64,000 bases of DNA from Neckera pumila. Its lineage: Eukaryota; Streptophyta; Bryopsida; Hypnales; Neckeraceae. The notes under the pieces were generated by a model. It was given only the letters and a program-made list of their open reading frames with translations, was not told the origin of the DNA and searched no databases. Position numbers and translations under genes: made by a program. The stretch is from assembly GCA_963969595.1 (NCBI GenBank), contig OZ018409.1, forward strand, positions 8,818,520 through 8,882,519, given 5' to 3'. Positions 22,327 to 35,150 of this stretch are shown piece by piece (positions within the stretch are counted from its first letter, which is position 1; every line of letters starts with the position of its first letter).

Positions 22327-24445
22327 TTTGGTTAGAATTGTTGTTACTGTTCTTAGGAATTCTTTAGGTCTCAGAGTTGTTTTATTTTGGTGAAAACAAG
22401 AATACCTATCCTACGTAGGGTCAAATTCAAACATAAATTAAGTGATTTTTGAAGTTTTGAAATATTGTATGTGAACAATCTCAAAGGTTGAAAAAAAATT
22501 CTTTCATACTGCAAAATTTTGGAATATTTCAAAATCATATATAAGCATTGCAACAAATAATATTTTCAAGTGAAAAAACTCTAAAGACATTTATTTAATG
22601 ATCTTCATCAATTTCAAAAACAAAACAAAAAAGAAAAAGATGTGGTAATTAAAAAATGCATCAATTGAAAAAAGACACAACAACAAGAAAATAAAAAAGT
22701 CACAACAACCAAATGAAGAAGAGTTGTAGTAGACAAAAACCAAAAAAATTAATACAATAAGTAATAATATCCTAGAATGTGATTTTCATCTTATTGAAAC
22801 CATTCAACAATACAGATAAATTATATATAAATTATATATTACACATTTTCAAATTAGGACAATCCACCATTGGTATTGTTAGAGTCTAACAATATATGAA
22901 AAGTGTGCAATTATAGGTCTTCAACAGTAGCAGCCTCATAAAACTTTTACTTTGAAGACCTTTGGCTTTGATAAACATTGATTTTATTATTCATATAGAG
23001 CAATCGACACTCAAAATACACCTTCAATGTGTGAAAATACATGATTTATACGAGAAACACTCAATATGGGCATAAAATTCATCTTCTAATTAAAATTGAC
23101 CTCAAGTTCAATTGTGCTTCTATTGTGATTGATTAATACATACATAGTGATAGTTGAAGCCAATGTCTGCATCGGAAGATGGAAAAAATGCTCCAAAAAT
23201 ATATATAATTGGTCATGATACATAAAAGTGTTGAAAACATTACTACATACAGTATTGTATGCTAAAATTCTTTACATTAACCTTCTTTCCAAAAAGTGAC
23301 TACTTATATGTGCCATTTTTAGGTCTATTTTCTCCCAATAGAATTGCAAATACTATGAAGACGCTGAAGGAAAGCTTCTTTTACACTTGTTTACATATTT
23401 TCTACAAAGACTAAGAAACCTGCCTATATATGAATATGCATAATTGTTGCATGCCATTGTATTTTTTAAATGTGATTGTTCCAATTCATTCTTTATCAAA
23501 TGAATTAGTAACCTTCATTTCTTACTTTACTCCCAATTCCTCTCAGATTAAGAGTTATTTCTATTTTTACATTGTTGAAATCGAATTTTTCGTTCCTTAA
23601 AACCTAAAGAATTTCATTTAAAAAAAATGAAAACACATAGTGTTAGTAATTATTAACCACAAGAGCATTTCATTCATCCAAATAGATTTTGCATCATTAG
23701 GCAAGTTCCTATCCTCATAACTTTTCACAATATTTCTGTAAAATTTTGGAATTCGTTTAGTTTTCCAACAAGCCAATTTGCAAATAAACAAGCTTGTTGT
23801 TAGAGATTTATTTTGTTTTTTTTAATTTCCTAAAATTTCAATCAAATCTATTTTAAAAAAATTTAAAGTTATTCCCCTTGCAAAATAAATCCATACCTAT
23901 AAGAAAATATTCTATTAAATATATTTTGATTAGTGGGGTAAAAAATGATGAGTTTATTATGCAAGCAGTCCTAGAATCTCCTAGGAAAAGAATACATGAA
24001 TTTCATCTTCTTACTCAATCCTCAAAATTTGCAAAAACTAAATAGTGCATACATAGGTTTTGATGTCTTGTTACAACATTCCAACTATTAAAATAAGCAT
24101 GTTTCAATTCAATGTCATATTTATTAGCAATTTAGTTCTCTCTATCATCTTCTAAATTCAGTGTCTTATTATTTTTTTTTGGTAGTTTGAACTATTGGAT
24201 CTCTTAATTTATTTGTGGGAGTATATCCTTCAAAACATTTCAAAGCAAGAACACTTTGTTAATTCAAGCCATTTGCTCGTGACTTGAAAGTGATCATGAC
24301 TTTCATAAACAAGTTTTTTAAGCCATCCTAGAGGTAAAGTTTCTTCTTTTTAAATTTATATTTAAAAGAAATGATATGTTTTGCACTTTGCTCTAGAATA
24401 TCTCATGGTAAAGAAACAAATTGAGATCACATTAATTATTTTTAA
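22327..24445. other. AT-rich intergenic sequence
   Basis: No coding frame over 65 codons with any motif, and no repeat ends recognised. ATATATAA-rich stretches occur around 22815-22840. Confidence 0.4.
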
Positions 24446-24925
24446 TCCCTAAATGTCCAAAGACCTTTTTTGAACTTACTGGAGTTAAATCTAAACTAAA
24501 TAAAAATCCAAAGTTTTGATTAAAGCACAAGAATATTAGATATGGACTGAGAGATCATAATAATATTTGGTCACAACGCAATTAATTACTTGAATATAAA
24601 TTGAAGTCTTCATATTGTTGTTCTTTTCTTACATGTCAAATAAAAAATTAAAGCATTAAAATAATATGAGGTTAAAGGAGACAACATATATATTACAATA
24701 TTCAATTTATGACTTCTCAAAATCTATACTTTATTATTTTTTTAAAGAAATCCTAATGTGGTTTTGTCTCCAAGATCATGTGTGTATTTGTGGCTCACCT
24801 CCAATAGCCCTTAACACTTTGTGAATCAAGATATGCAATGCACATCTTCATACAAAATTTTGAATAGAAAATTAAAAATTATTTTCTTAAATTAGATTTT
24901 TGATGATAAAAGTAAACTTTAGAGG
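24446..24925 (+). mobile_element. piggyBac-like MITE, family A, degraded copy
   Basis: Starts TCCCTAAATGTCC after TTAA (24442-24445) and ends CTTTAGAGG before TTAC (24926-24929). The interior matches 43875-44392 in the same orientation ('atatgaggttaaa', 'caatttatgacttctcaaaatcta', 'gaatcaagat.tgca'). The right end has drifted. Confidence 0.6.
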
Positions 24926-24929
24926 TTAC

Positions 24930-25998
24930 TCTACACAAAACAAAATCCAAAAAAAAGGATAAAAATAAATACTTCATATTCATTTATGAATTTTGAAGTT
25001 CAAGTCATAGATATTGAAAAGAAAGACTAAATTGCTAAGAAGTAAATAATAATTTAAAATTGTTAATTACAATGTTAAGAATGTTGTACAAGACAATCTA
25101 CAATTGATGGTTTGTTTTCTTCTTAAATTATAAAAATTTGATTTCAATACTTAACTTCAAGTAGTATTTCTCCAAGAATATGTCATGATTGTCCACAAAA
25201 TGAAATTTGCCATAACATTCGTTTTGCCAATCAAAACAGAATTTTGAAGAGTACATAGCTTGACTATTGTCTAAGTCCATGGGTTCTTTTTGCATATGGC
25301 TCTAAGGAAGATTTTGATTCTTTTTGTTAAATGTTTATTGCATTATTTGTAGGTAAAAAATGTATCATTCTTTTTGTTGCAAATGACTGAAAATTTCTAT
25401 TTACAAAAAAGCAAAAAGTGATCAAGTCATAAATTAATTTTTTATCTAAACTATGCAAAATGTGAAATGTATCTTATGCAGTATACCATGTTCAAAATTT
25501 GCCAAATGGTTCCAATTTTTCAATTAATAACAATAAATTTAGAGTTTGAAGTGGGATTTCATAACTTACTGCCTAGTACTATACAATACAATTTAGGGTG
25601 TATTTGGAGGGATGTTTTTTTCGAGGTTGTTGATCATTAGTGTATGATGCTTGAAGGTGAGAAGCTGCAACTTTATTCACAGATAATTCATCAAAAAAAT
25701 AATGTTTGCCACTTTGAAGAGTTTATGGTAATAGTGACTTCCTTATATTTTGTCAAGTAAAACTACAAAATAGAGCCTAATAACATAGTTAAGTATACAA
25801 CCAATCAATTGTTGTACTACTTAGAAGAGGTCAAAAATAGAGGTTTGGATCAGTACTTTTTGTTGAACTATTTTACAAAGATTGGAGGGTGTCCCTTGCA
25901 ATCTAGCCAATGAGTAGCTCCGCTATAATTTTCACAAGTGGTAGAACCCCTTGTAGGTTGATTCACCATACTAATGTAGAATGAAGATAGATAAAAGA
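24930..25998. other. AT-rich intergenic sequence
   Basis: No gene or bounded repeat recognised. Confidence 0.4.
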
Positions 25999-26880
25999 AA
26001 TCTAGAAGAAAAACCTGTCCGCCTCAACTGGTTAAAGAACAACTAAGTGTCCGATACAATTGTTTTTTAGTTGTAGCCTTGGTTATTAGTGCCAAATTGT
26101 ACGTGTGCATTATTGTAGTTGCAAAATAGTTGTAGAATGAAGGGTAGGATTACAAAAATATAACAAAGTTCAAGTTCAAAATGAATGTGAGCTATTCACC
26201 ATCCAATATTCATCACGGTTGTTGATGTGGACAAGTCTACGCTTTGTGAAATCCACCGTGTCTATCTATAGTTGCAAAAAAACAAAATTTAACTAGAAAG
26301 TGATTGCAATTCAACTAAGAAACGATAGCAATTGTACAATGATTATGGACTTTTTCAATTGTCTTGTATCAATTGTCAAGAGTAACATTAGGTTGGACAT
26401 ATAAGACTAATAAATTGTTGTACTCTTATGTAATAGAATTCTAAAATTTCTTTAGTCTATAGAAATCTAAAAATATTTAAAATCTAAGAATTTTAAAAAC
26501 CTATGAAATTGGAATGTTTCCTAAACAAGTGAAATCTATTAAATGTAAATATTTGAACTTTTGAAATCTAAAAAAGAAGCTAAACTTGAAATGTAAAGAA
26601 ATCTATAAACTATTGAGATTAGAAAGTCTTCATGGTCAAATCTATAAAATCTACTTGGCAATAAATGCCACATAGGCAGCCATGTCAAAAGAATACATCA
26701 AGAAAGTTCCAACTAGGCTATCAGATGAAAAACAATCCTATTGTCTTTTACAATTGAAATTGCAAGAGTGACTTGTTGTTAGCGACTACAAGTCCCCAAA
26801 TTAGTACTAGTCGCAAATGTCCCATACAACTAAAAAATAGTTGTTCTTTGTAGTCACAAAACAATCATTTTCTTCTAGTG
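25999..26880. mobile_element. CACTA-like non-autonomous element (tentative)
   Basis: The right end, inverted, reads CACTAGAAGAAAATG, a good CACTA-type terminus. The left side reads TCTAGAAGAAAAACCTG at 26001, the same sequence with the first bases mutated. Both ends are followed inward by 'aaagaacaact' and 'ttttttagttgta' blocks, which supports a common inverted repeat. Target duplication not clear; no open frame inside. Confidence 0.45.
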
Positions 26881-27805
26881 GAACAATATATAGGCATGTA
26901 GAACCCAAAACCTAGCCAAGCAAGGAATTGGCATTGAAAACAACTCGGTTGACTACACAAAAGTATAAATCTTATTTGTTGATAATGCTAAGTTGTTATT
27001 TAGGTTTAGTAACTTGGACATTCAATAACTTTGAAAGTAACTCACTCTAAGGACAACCAAGCTAAGTTTTATTTCAAATTTGGATTGAATATCCTAAACC
27101 ATTGACAAAAGTACACCTATATTAATAAACATTCTTCCCCTACTCTTGAGGTTTATATGTCATGCAATATCCCTATAGCCTTCACCCAACTACCCAATAT
27201 ATCCAAGACCATTGCATAGAATATTCAAATTAGACAATCTAGCTATGAATCTAAGGCAATTGTCTTTATAATATTGAGTGTATGCCTTGTCAAAGGTCTT
27301 CATGCCTCAAACCCTCACAACCCTAATCCACCTTAGTCTTCTCCAATCTTATTATAGGCCAACTAACTATCTTCCCTGTGAACACTCTAAAAATCATGTT
27401 GTTAGAAGAGATGACATCATCATTCAAGCAACTGCAAATTGGATAGTGTAAAAATACAAAATCTTCTACAAATATTGCCTAAAAAATATCTCTAGAAATA
27501 CATTCAAGAATTCTATAGCATTGTGTGATCTAGATTTCGCCATCTTACAAAACCCAGAGAAATAGTATAGAGGTTCCAAAATCTTGGGAATGGTCAAATA
27601 GTCTAACGTATTGTAGCTAAAGCCACTTGCTTTCTAGAATGAAAAGGAATTCAATATTATTTATTATACAATTTCTCAATAGACAATTTATTTTATACAC
27701 TCTTATACCCAAAGAAATAATTTGTTGGCTAGTCCATTAAATAATACTATTGGACACATGATTGCTGTCCCAGTCCTGCCTAGTATTCTAGGGGTATTTC
27801 AAGAT
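26881..27805. other. AT-rich intergenic sequence
   Basis: No gene, RNA gene or repeat boundary recognised. Confidence 0.4.
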
Positions 27806-29690
27806 GATTTGTCAAGTTGTTCAACAATTTGTCATGCATGATCTAGACTCTTAAGTACAACATTTCATATATATATTATATTATATAGATTCCTTAATTA
27901 CTGTGAAGTTTTTTTACCATAACAATTTGTCCAGTCACTACTTAGCTAACCAAATCACTAATTTAGATGAGTATCAAACAGTCCCAGTCCTCTACAACAA
28001 ATTGTCCCTATACGAATGCAGGGGGAATGAGTGTGTAATGCAATTTCAGCTTCCGGCATCTCTGCACATTATCACAACTTGTCAAAAACCAAACAATTTT
28101 ATCTCTAACTAATCTCCATGAGGTACTGGTCCATAGTTGTCCTTCGTTCCACAATTAAGGCAAATTGTCTTTATTGTCAGCTTACGGCCAAACAAATTGT
28201 TGCTACATTACTCAACATTTTGCAGCTTTTGGCAATTAGTCTACCAGCAGGCTATAAAGTTCAATTTATATTATTTTATTAATTTACAATATTATCACAC
28301 CGTAGTAAACAAATTGACTCATCACCACACAACAAAGCTCTTTCATATCAATTTGTATAATTTTTCCACATACTTCAAAAAGACGGTTCATATTCAATTT
28401 AACACTTTATTAACTCACAATAATTTTAATTTCCATTCATATTTAATCAACAAGTTAATTTATAGACAATTTGTTCATTATAAAAATAATTCATTATCAA
28501 AACAAGAATTCAACATTCAACAATTTGCTCTACAATCACAGGTTACAATATCAAGAATAGTTTTGAATGAATTTCACAATTACAACGTCTCAGACAAATT
28601 GTCTCTCTCTGGAATTCTAAATTAATAATTTAGAATCAGAAATATAATAATTATTAATTATAACAATTCACAATTTCCTCACTTCATCCATTCTGATAAA
28701 TTAATTAAAATCCTTTTGTGGATCTCAATTAACAAACAAATTGATCACTGCATACTCAATAGATAATACATATGAATTCAATTAATTTACAGACAACTTG
28801 TCAGAGTTTACATTACCGAATAGACATCTCAATGAACAAGTTGTCTCGCACTCGATCTGGACTGCCACTCCATCTGTCCATCATTGCTGCCTTCGAACAA
28901 ATTGTCTTGCGATTCTTTTTCCGTCCGCATCATCCTTACTTCACTCACATATTCACTCAGACAAATTGTCTCTCACTCCTCTCACTAAAATATCAACCTA
29001 AAAGTTCCGATCCACACACTAGAAACTCACTCAACAACTTGACAAATTGTTTCAATCTGACGCATTCAATGAACACCATCTACAATTGCACAATAACCAA
29101 CAAAATTCAGACAAATGGTTTAGACAACTAGTTCAAGTATTCCAATCACTGGATTCAAATTAATTCACAAACACACATATAATTCATCAACACAATTTCA
29201 CAACAAGGAATCCAATCACTGGATACAAATTCACACAACAATGTAATGCCTAATTCAAACTCTCACAAAGTAGTCCACCTGGACTTTCCACTTAACAAAC
29301 AAATTGTCTTTCTCAAAATTCACAATCTCCACAACAGTAGATCCAATCACTGGAAATACAAGAGACTCAAGTGAATGAGTACAAAGACGAATTATACAAA
29401 ATTATATTAACAAAGCACATCCTTTGCTGAAACAGACAAATTGTCAATAAAAGAGCGCTATTGAAGACCGAGAGAGTGGGGGCGAAGAAAGACGAATTGT
29501 TCAAAGCTATACTGCCTCAAACGGTACCAAGACACAAGTTGGAATTGTTACAAAGTCAAATTGTCCTACTTCATATCTTGCCTATTTACATCTTTCAAAA
29601 TCTAAAGTCAATTTGTCTATCTTTTTCTACATAATGTGAAACTGTTCTCACAAATTGTCTCTTTTACACTATGAAAGACAAATTGACTGA
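27806..29690 (+). repeat. Tract of dispersed ACAAATTGTC quasi-palindromes
   Basis: About 25 exact or one- to two-mismatch copies of GACAAATTGTC (or its complement GACAATTTGTC) lie across 1.9 kb at irregular spacing of 25-150 bases. Examples start at 27824, 27922, 27997, 28160, 28192, 28309, 28465, 28593, 28736, 28792, 28836, 28897, 28960, 29041, 29299, 29435, 29556, 29607 and 29650. Many are followed by TCTC. Between them are smaller palindromes: TCCAATCACTGGA near 29144, 29210 and 29342, and [27 protein letters not shown] around 28615. The plus strand is notably poor in G. A 162-codon frame (28137-28625) runs through it but looks like translated repeat. The arrangement resembles subterminal transposase-binding arrays of some DNA transposons; no coding part was found. 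Confidence 0.75.
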
Positions 29691-30215
29691 AAAAGCAAAA
29701 ATTGCAAGACTACACATTGCTTTGTAGTGCTTTCACATTTATTGTAGAGTAGGCATTTTAAAATATGAAGAATGGAATAGACACTTTTTGTTTTCTTTGA
29801 CACTTTTTAATTAAAGGATGGCCTTTGCAACTTAATTTTGAACACTTTGTACAAGATTTAAAAGCTTTGACATCTTCAAATCTTACATTTACCTCTATTC
29901 TAGACTTGAGAATGAGTAGAGAGCCAAACTATACTTGAATGAATGGAAAATGATAAGATTAGGTTAACTTCTACCTTCTAATCACCCTACATGAAATCCA
30001 CCACCACCTATCCCGCAGATTTTTCATCTAGCTATAGTGATTTTTCTTAACAATGTGTATGACACTAATTTACTAAAGTCACAATATTTTGAATTAGTGC
30101 TTGTTGAAAAAATACCAAGTTGTTTCAATTCACACAAAAAAAAGATTTTTCTAGCGATACTAATCTTCAAGGTGATACTAATTCTCCCCCCACACTGTTA
30201 GGAAAAATTTGTGTA
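29691..30215. other. AT-rich intergenic sequence
   Basis: No gene or bounded repeat recognised. Confidence 0.4.
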
Positions 30216-31727
30216 AGGTAGCCTGCTCTAAAAGCAACCGGGCTCTAAAAGCAATCATGACACATAGGTACATTTTGCTTTCTTCAATGTACAAGCAACT
30301 GAATGTACATTTCAAGAGGTGGTCGATTTTATATAGCATTTAGTAGCCTTCAAAGAAGCTGCCTTTTTCTCTCTGGAGTCTTCATCCAAAAAATTCATCC
30401 TCACATAATTAATGTAAGCTTGGGTACCAAGATAGTGGCAATACATTATGGTATGTTCCATTTTCTTTTATTAATTTTAGGACCAAGCATACAAATCAAC
30501 AAATATTTGTAGAAAAAGATGTTGGAAAAGAATCCAATGAGTAATGAATTACAGCCATTTGCCATCAATAATATATTTTGGGTTTTCAAGTGAAAAAAAG
30601 AACTCTATATTTATACATGGGATGGTAGGAGGTAGAACAACCCATGTGGGATAAATAAATTAATGTGCAGTTTCTCAAGCACTCATAGTTCAGTCAAAAA
30701 CAAAAAATTGTGTTAAAAGTAGAATTTCATACCTCATTTGGGCATAGTAGAATTATTTTCCTCAAAAAAATTTGAACCAAAAAAATTTGGTGAATGAAGA
30801 TAAGTTTCACCTCCAAAAATACGTTTGGCATTTTAAATCTCCAATTGAAAGTTATAGAAAAATTTGAGAGAATATTTTTAGAAATGTTAAAGAAAATGTC
30901 CATTCCAACCCCTCTAGTTCAAAGTTTTTTGAGAAAAGTTATTCTACTATGTCTAAATGAGGTTTGAATCCTACTTTTAACAGAATTCTTTGTTTTTGAC
31001 TTAACTATAAGTGCTTGAGAAACTACAAATTCTAATTTATTTATCCCACATGAATTGTTCTATCTCCTACCACTCCATGTGTATACATATAGCTTTTATT
31101 TTCCCTTGAAAACTCAAAATACAATTGGTTTTGTATGAATGCAAGTTAAATGTTTGGTTCATTGTTTTTCATTTTTACATCAAAACACCCAAAATAAACA
31201 AAAACAAAATTGAACCCAACATTTAGCTTGCATTCATACAAAATGCCAATGATATTTTGAGTTTTCAAAACGCACAATGTATGGGTTTAAAATGTTGGTT
31301 ATTGTGTGTTTGGTTTAATGGGTGTATGAACTTTGGTTTTGTTTTAATTTATAATGTATCTTGTACAATTGCGGTTAGCTGATTTACTCTCTAACAAAAT
31401 TGACGCGTGCATTTTAGCTACTGATGGTATGGTATATTCCACACCATCTCATCCAACGGATGAAATGGCGTGGAATATATCACACCATTCCGTCGAGGAG
31501 AAGGCAGCCCACCACTCTGCTACTGAATGTTATGTTAGTGACCATTGCATTTCAACTTCAAAAATCTGTAACTAATTCCACAAAAGTCCAACAATATGAA
31601 ACAACTTGGGTTAGATGCCACTTCCATTTTGCTTCCTACCAAAATTTACTGAAGATTGTTTTGAGGAGTTTAGCTGCCCCCAAAAGGCAATCAGCTCTTC
31701 AATGGTCGGTTTAAGAGCAGACTACCT
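30216..31727 (+). mobile_element. MITE family C copy split by a nested insertion
   Basis: The ends AGGTAGCCTGCTCT and AGAGCAGACTACCT lie inside TA (30214-30215 and 31728-31729). The first about 118 bases and last about 197 bases together match the intact copy at 21278-21580. Between them sits a 1.2-kb insert (about 30334-31530). This pair gives a clear order of insertion. Confidence 0.8.
30334..31530. mobile_element. Foldback element nested in family C MITE
   Basis: The termini TAGCATTTAGTAGC...AAGAAGCTGCCTTTTTCTC and, inverted, AACATTCAGTAGC...GGGCTGCCTTCTCCTC are imperfect inverted repeats. Inside are three further inverted pairs: about 30575-30775 with 30920-31120 ('cccatgtgggataaataaatt', 'ctcaagcact', 'ctacttttaacaga'); 31128-31148 with 31228-31248 ('tttgtatgaatgcaag'); and 31428-31456 with 31459-31487 ('ggtatattccacacc'). 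No protein motif. Probably a compound of palindromic elements. Confidence 0.65.
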
Positions 31728-31981
31728 TACTGTAATGTGTTTTTTTTCCCCAGATGTTGTTGCCCTCTAAATATAACAAAATTCTACTTCAATCTGCAGT
31801 TTTGCGCACTCAAATTGAGCTTCTGCTTGGGGGTAGACATCATTGACTCTCATTCAGCTGTCCACGTTGACATGAATCAGCCCACCCAACAGATGAGATT
31901 CCTTGTCAATATGACACATTTCCACTTCTGGTGCTTCCAGTGGTAGATCAGTTGTTCCATCACGCCATGGAAAGGTGTAAA

Positions 31982-32275
31982 AGGTGGGTACTGTACCTCC
32001 CAAACCACCACTTTTTGCTATTGTGCCTAGTTACTATTGTTCAACTAGACTAGTCAAATTTTCTTATTTTCTTGTTGGCAAGTGAAAGGAGGCTCCAACG
32101 CCCCAAAGAACGTGGCATTTGGATACCGTATGCAAAAGTTATAAAGGGTTAAAGTTTTTTTGGTACTAGATGTTTTGGAATCATTTCTTCGACATAATTA
32201 CATATTGATTTTGGAAATATACATAACATGATGATGGCGGTTTTAGGTAAGGTGCGGTTTTGGGAGTACCCACCT
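31982..32275 (+). mobile_element. MITE family E, copy 1
   Basis: The ends AGGTGGGTACTG and GAGTACCCACCT form inverted repeats. TA follows the right end, and TA lies two bases outside the left end. The interior aligns with 40040-40311 ('tgtgcctagttactatt', 'gcaagtgaaaggagg', 'atttggata.cgtatgcaaaa'). Confidence 0.75.
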
Positions 32276-32277
32276 TA

Positions 32278-32952
32278 TTGGATGTATGATCCTCCTATGT
32301 CCCATTTTCAAATTGTAGACCTTACAAGACATTTATATTGAATACTCTACAAGCTAGCCTGCCATAGAACTGGATATTGGGACAAAAAAAAAAAAACTCA
32401 AGCCAAAACTGGGTTGCAGCTGCACTCAGTTTGTGAGATTAAAGTGCAAGAATTTTCATCAAATCACAATTACTCCATAAGTTAATTTAAATAGCGCGTG
32501 GTACAATTGTTTAGTGGCTCCTGAGAGAATCAGGGAATATCTTCATTCACTAAAGCCGTTAAAAAGTTGAAAATAAAATTAATTTTACAGTGAATTGTGA
32601 TATAAAACAATAAGTGCAACTCACACTAACTGAATTAACTTGTGTAGTCAAATTATCTTCGTTTTCACTTTTGCATTGTGACAAAAATTTCTTTATTTAC
32701 TCAAATTCTGAAATTGAGTCATTCACATAATTTTACTTACTATGAACAAGATATTGTTGATAGAATTTTTTGATTTGTAGATTCCAGTAAGGCATTATTG
32801 GCAATTGGAAGGAAGACTTACTTTCTAAAGAGTGTATATTTTTCGGAGGTCCCAATTAACTCACGTAATTGAGGTCATGGTAGAATGTATTGTAAGTAAG
32901 TTGACTTGTGTTTTTGAATGGATTCACTCAATGTGTCAAAGCCTCAATTAAT
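32278..32952. other. AT-rich intergenic sequence
   Basis: No gene recognised. The last 15 bases (32938-32952, AAAGCCTCAATTAAT) are the left target duplication of the LINE that follows. Confidence 0.5.
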
Positions 32953-33495
32953 CCCTTTGACTTAAAAACAAGGGATAATCTCATAGCACATTCCTAGAAA
33001 ATTTGGAGTTATAAGTGGTATTTGGGCGGTGCTTAGGACAGTGGTTATGTGGGTGATTTGGATTGAACGCAACAACGCGGCGTTCAACAAAGTCTGGTGG
33101 CGCCCGGCAAAATTGCTGCAACGCATTTGGCTAGGGTTGGTAGACTATGGGTGGGCTGAGTGCAAATCATTGCGCAAACTTTGGAAAGGAAATCCAAACT
33201 GGTGGGCGAAGGTCAAGGATTGGTTTGTGTTGAGATGGACCCAAGGTGGGGTGTTCGTGGTGATGATTGATGGTGTGTTGAGATGGGAGCTTTCTGGTCC
33301 GATGGCTGGCTTCATTTCTAAGTGCCAAAGGCAGTCAGCGTTGTAGCGGGGCAGTCCCCGACTTGCCGCGGAGGCACATCTGCTGTATTTTATGGCTTTG
33401 TATATTTAGTTGCTTGCCCCTCCCAGGCCACTTGTGGTTGAGCCCTTGTGTTCTTGCTCTTGCAATAAAGGTTCTTCTTTATTTGTGTAAAAAAA
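32953..33495 (+). mobile_element. 5'-truncated LINE (non-LTR retrotransposon)
   Basis: A perfect 15-bp direct repeat, AAAGCCTCAATTAAT, flanks this segment (32938-32952 and about 33495-33509). It ends in an A run (33489-33497) after an AATAAA signal (33464-33469). It encodes the C-terminal end of a LINE reverse-transcriptase polyprotein (33017-33346). Severe 5' truncation, a 3' poly-A and a target duplication of this size are the normal outcome of target-primed reverse transcription. The intact duplication suggests a fairly recent insertion. Confidence 0.9.
33017..33346 (+). pseudogene. LINE ORF2 C-terminal fragment
   Basis: The frame reads GIWAVLRTVVMWVIWIERNNAAFN followed by LWKGNPNWWAKVKDWFVLRW. 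The W.IW.ERN...F signature is the C-terminal tail seen after the zf-RVT zinc-binding region of plant LINE polyproteins. The catalytic RT and endonuclease domains are absent because of 5' truncation, and the fragment has no start of its own. It ends at a natural stop (33344-33346), about 120 bases before the polyadenylation signal. Confidence 0.8.
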
Positions 33496-33509
33496 AAGCC
33501 TCAATTAAT

Positions 33510-34290
33510 AAAACTGAAGACATGTACTCATGTCTACTTTTTACATTATTTTTTCAAACTATCTTAAGGAATCAAAATACCAATATCAACTCATGTTGTT
33601 CATAAAGATGTCGAATAATCTGCATTCTTGTGAACTAAATATCCATATCCATATCTATACACATGAATCATAAGTTATATCAGCATCGGTATTGAAGTAA
33701 CTCAATTGGATTCCATCACATCACTGGATTCTTTCAATTTTATAATTTGTACCCCCCTCCAAACTCATTGAAATGAAAACCCTCTGAAATGGATTGCCTT
33801 GTGTTTTTAAGGGATGCATTAGTTTTTCAAAAGGCAACTACATAATCATTGGAATGCGTTGAAGAATACTAAAACCATTCAATTTTTAACGGGATAAGAT
33901 AGCAACTGTTTGGAGAGAAGATTTGTCTTGAAGACCATGCTTGAGTCATAAGAGATACTATAGCTTATAGAGAATTCTATTCCAATTATTTTTGCATGTA
34001 ACTTTCAATAGTTTCAATGAGTTTTCAATCAAGTATTCTCATAGAAATTCTATTTATAGATCATTGAGACATTTATACCCAAATATGATTTGTTTTTAAT
34101 TCTTCAATGACCTTCCGCTTAATAATTTTTTGAAACTTTAAGGTAAAAGATTTTTTGGGGAAAAATTTTCCCATGTATTCTCAACCCATTTTCCAACATA
34201 CTAACTAAGCTGCACAAGTTTTGAGGCACAAGTTTTGAGACACAAGTATTTCTTACTATAAATTATAAAAGACACATCTTTTGTTTTTTT
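33510..34290. other. AT-rich intergenic sequence
   Basis: No gene or bounded repeat recognised. Confidence 0.4.
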
Positions 34291-35150
34291 AAAGGCTAAA
34301 AAATTTATTTTTTGAAAGTTTAAGCAATTATGATCTTGCAATTGATGAAGATTTTCACTCTACAGATTTAGAGAAGATCAAAGTAAAGTGACTTAATTTA
34401 ACCAACCCAAATGGCAACTTTCTTTAAGTCTACCTTCCAAGCTAAATAGGCCTCATGAGTCCAGTTGATTGTTTTTCCTTGCCTCTGACATTTAATTTAC
34501 ACCATTTTTAAAAAAGAAAAAAGAAAAAAGAAGACTTCATGTGCTAAATAAAACTAGAAGTGCAGTCACATTTCCAAAGAGCTTGGAAACAAATGCTACC
34601 TATGAACTTTAGTTTCAAAAGTATATTCTATATTTGTGACAAGGACTTATAACCAAAATCAAGAATTAATAATCAACAATTTGGTATAAAATAAAAACTT
34701 TTCCAATGTTTCCAAGTGAATGATGTTAAGTAAATGATATTTCATGAAGACACATTTTGAAATTTTACCTTATTCAAATCTCTCTGGATTTAAAACCTTA
34801 CTCTCAACACTAGATCATTGGATTTGGGCCCAAGCCCTAGTGTTAATCGTCTAAACACAAAAACCTAATGCCTGTCAATTTGAACAATTTTGCATACTTT
34901 GATAAGGAATCAACACATGAAATTATTTTTTAACGTGTTGGCAATTGACAATCATGATTTTTCTTAAATTGTTAATTTTTTGAATATGCATGCGTATGCT
35001 AAGAATTTGAAAAGTTTGAATATATGGTGTTGTCTAAACTGTTTTTTTCCATTCATGTATGCAAGCTATACATTTAAAACTTCCTATATCTATATGATTT
35101 CAAGATTGGTTTTTGAAGTATACTACTAGAAATGGATGCCTTCACCTCAT

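Noticed and set aside
28137..28625. 162-codon plus-strand open frame
   Set aside because: It runs through the ACAAATTGTC tract; its composition (His, Asn, Phe, Tyr, Leu) mirrors the G-poor DNA, and the repeated motif explains its recurring short peptides.
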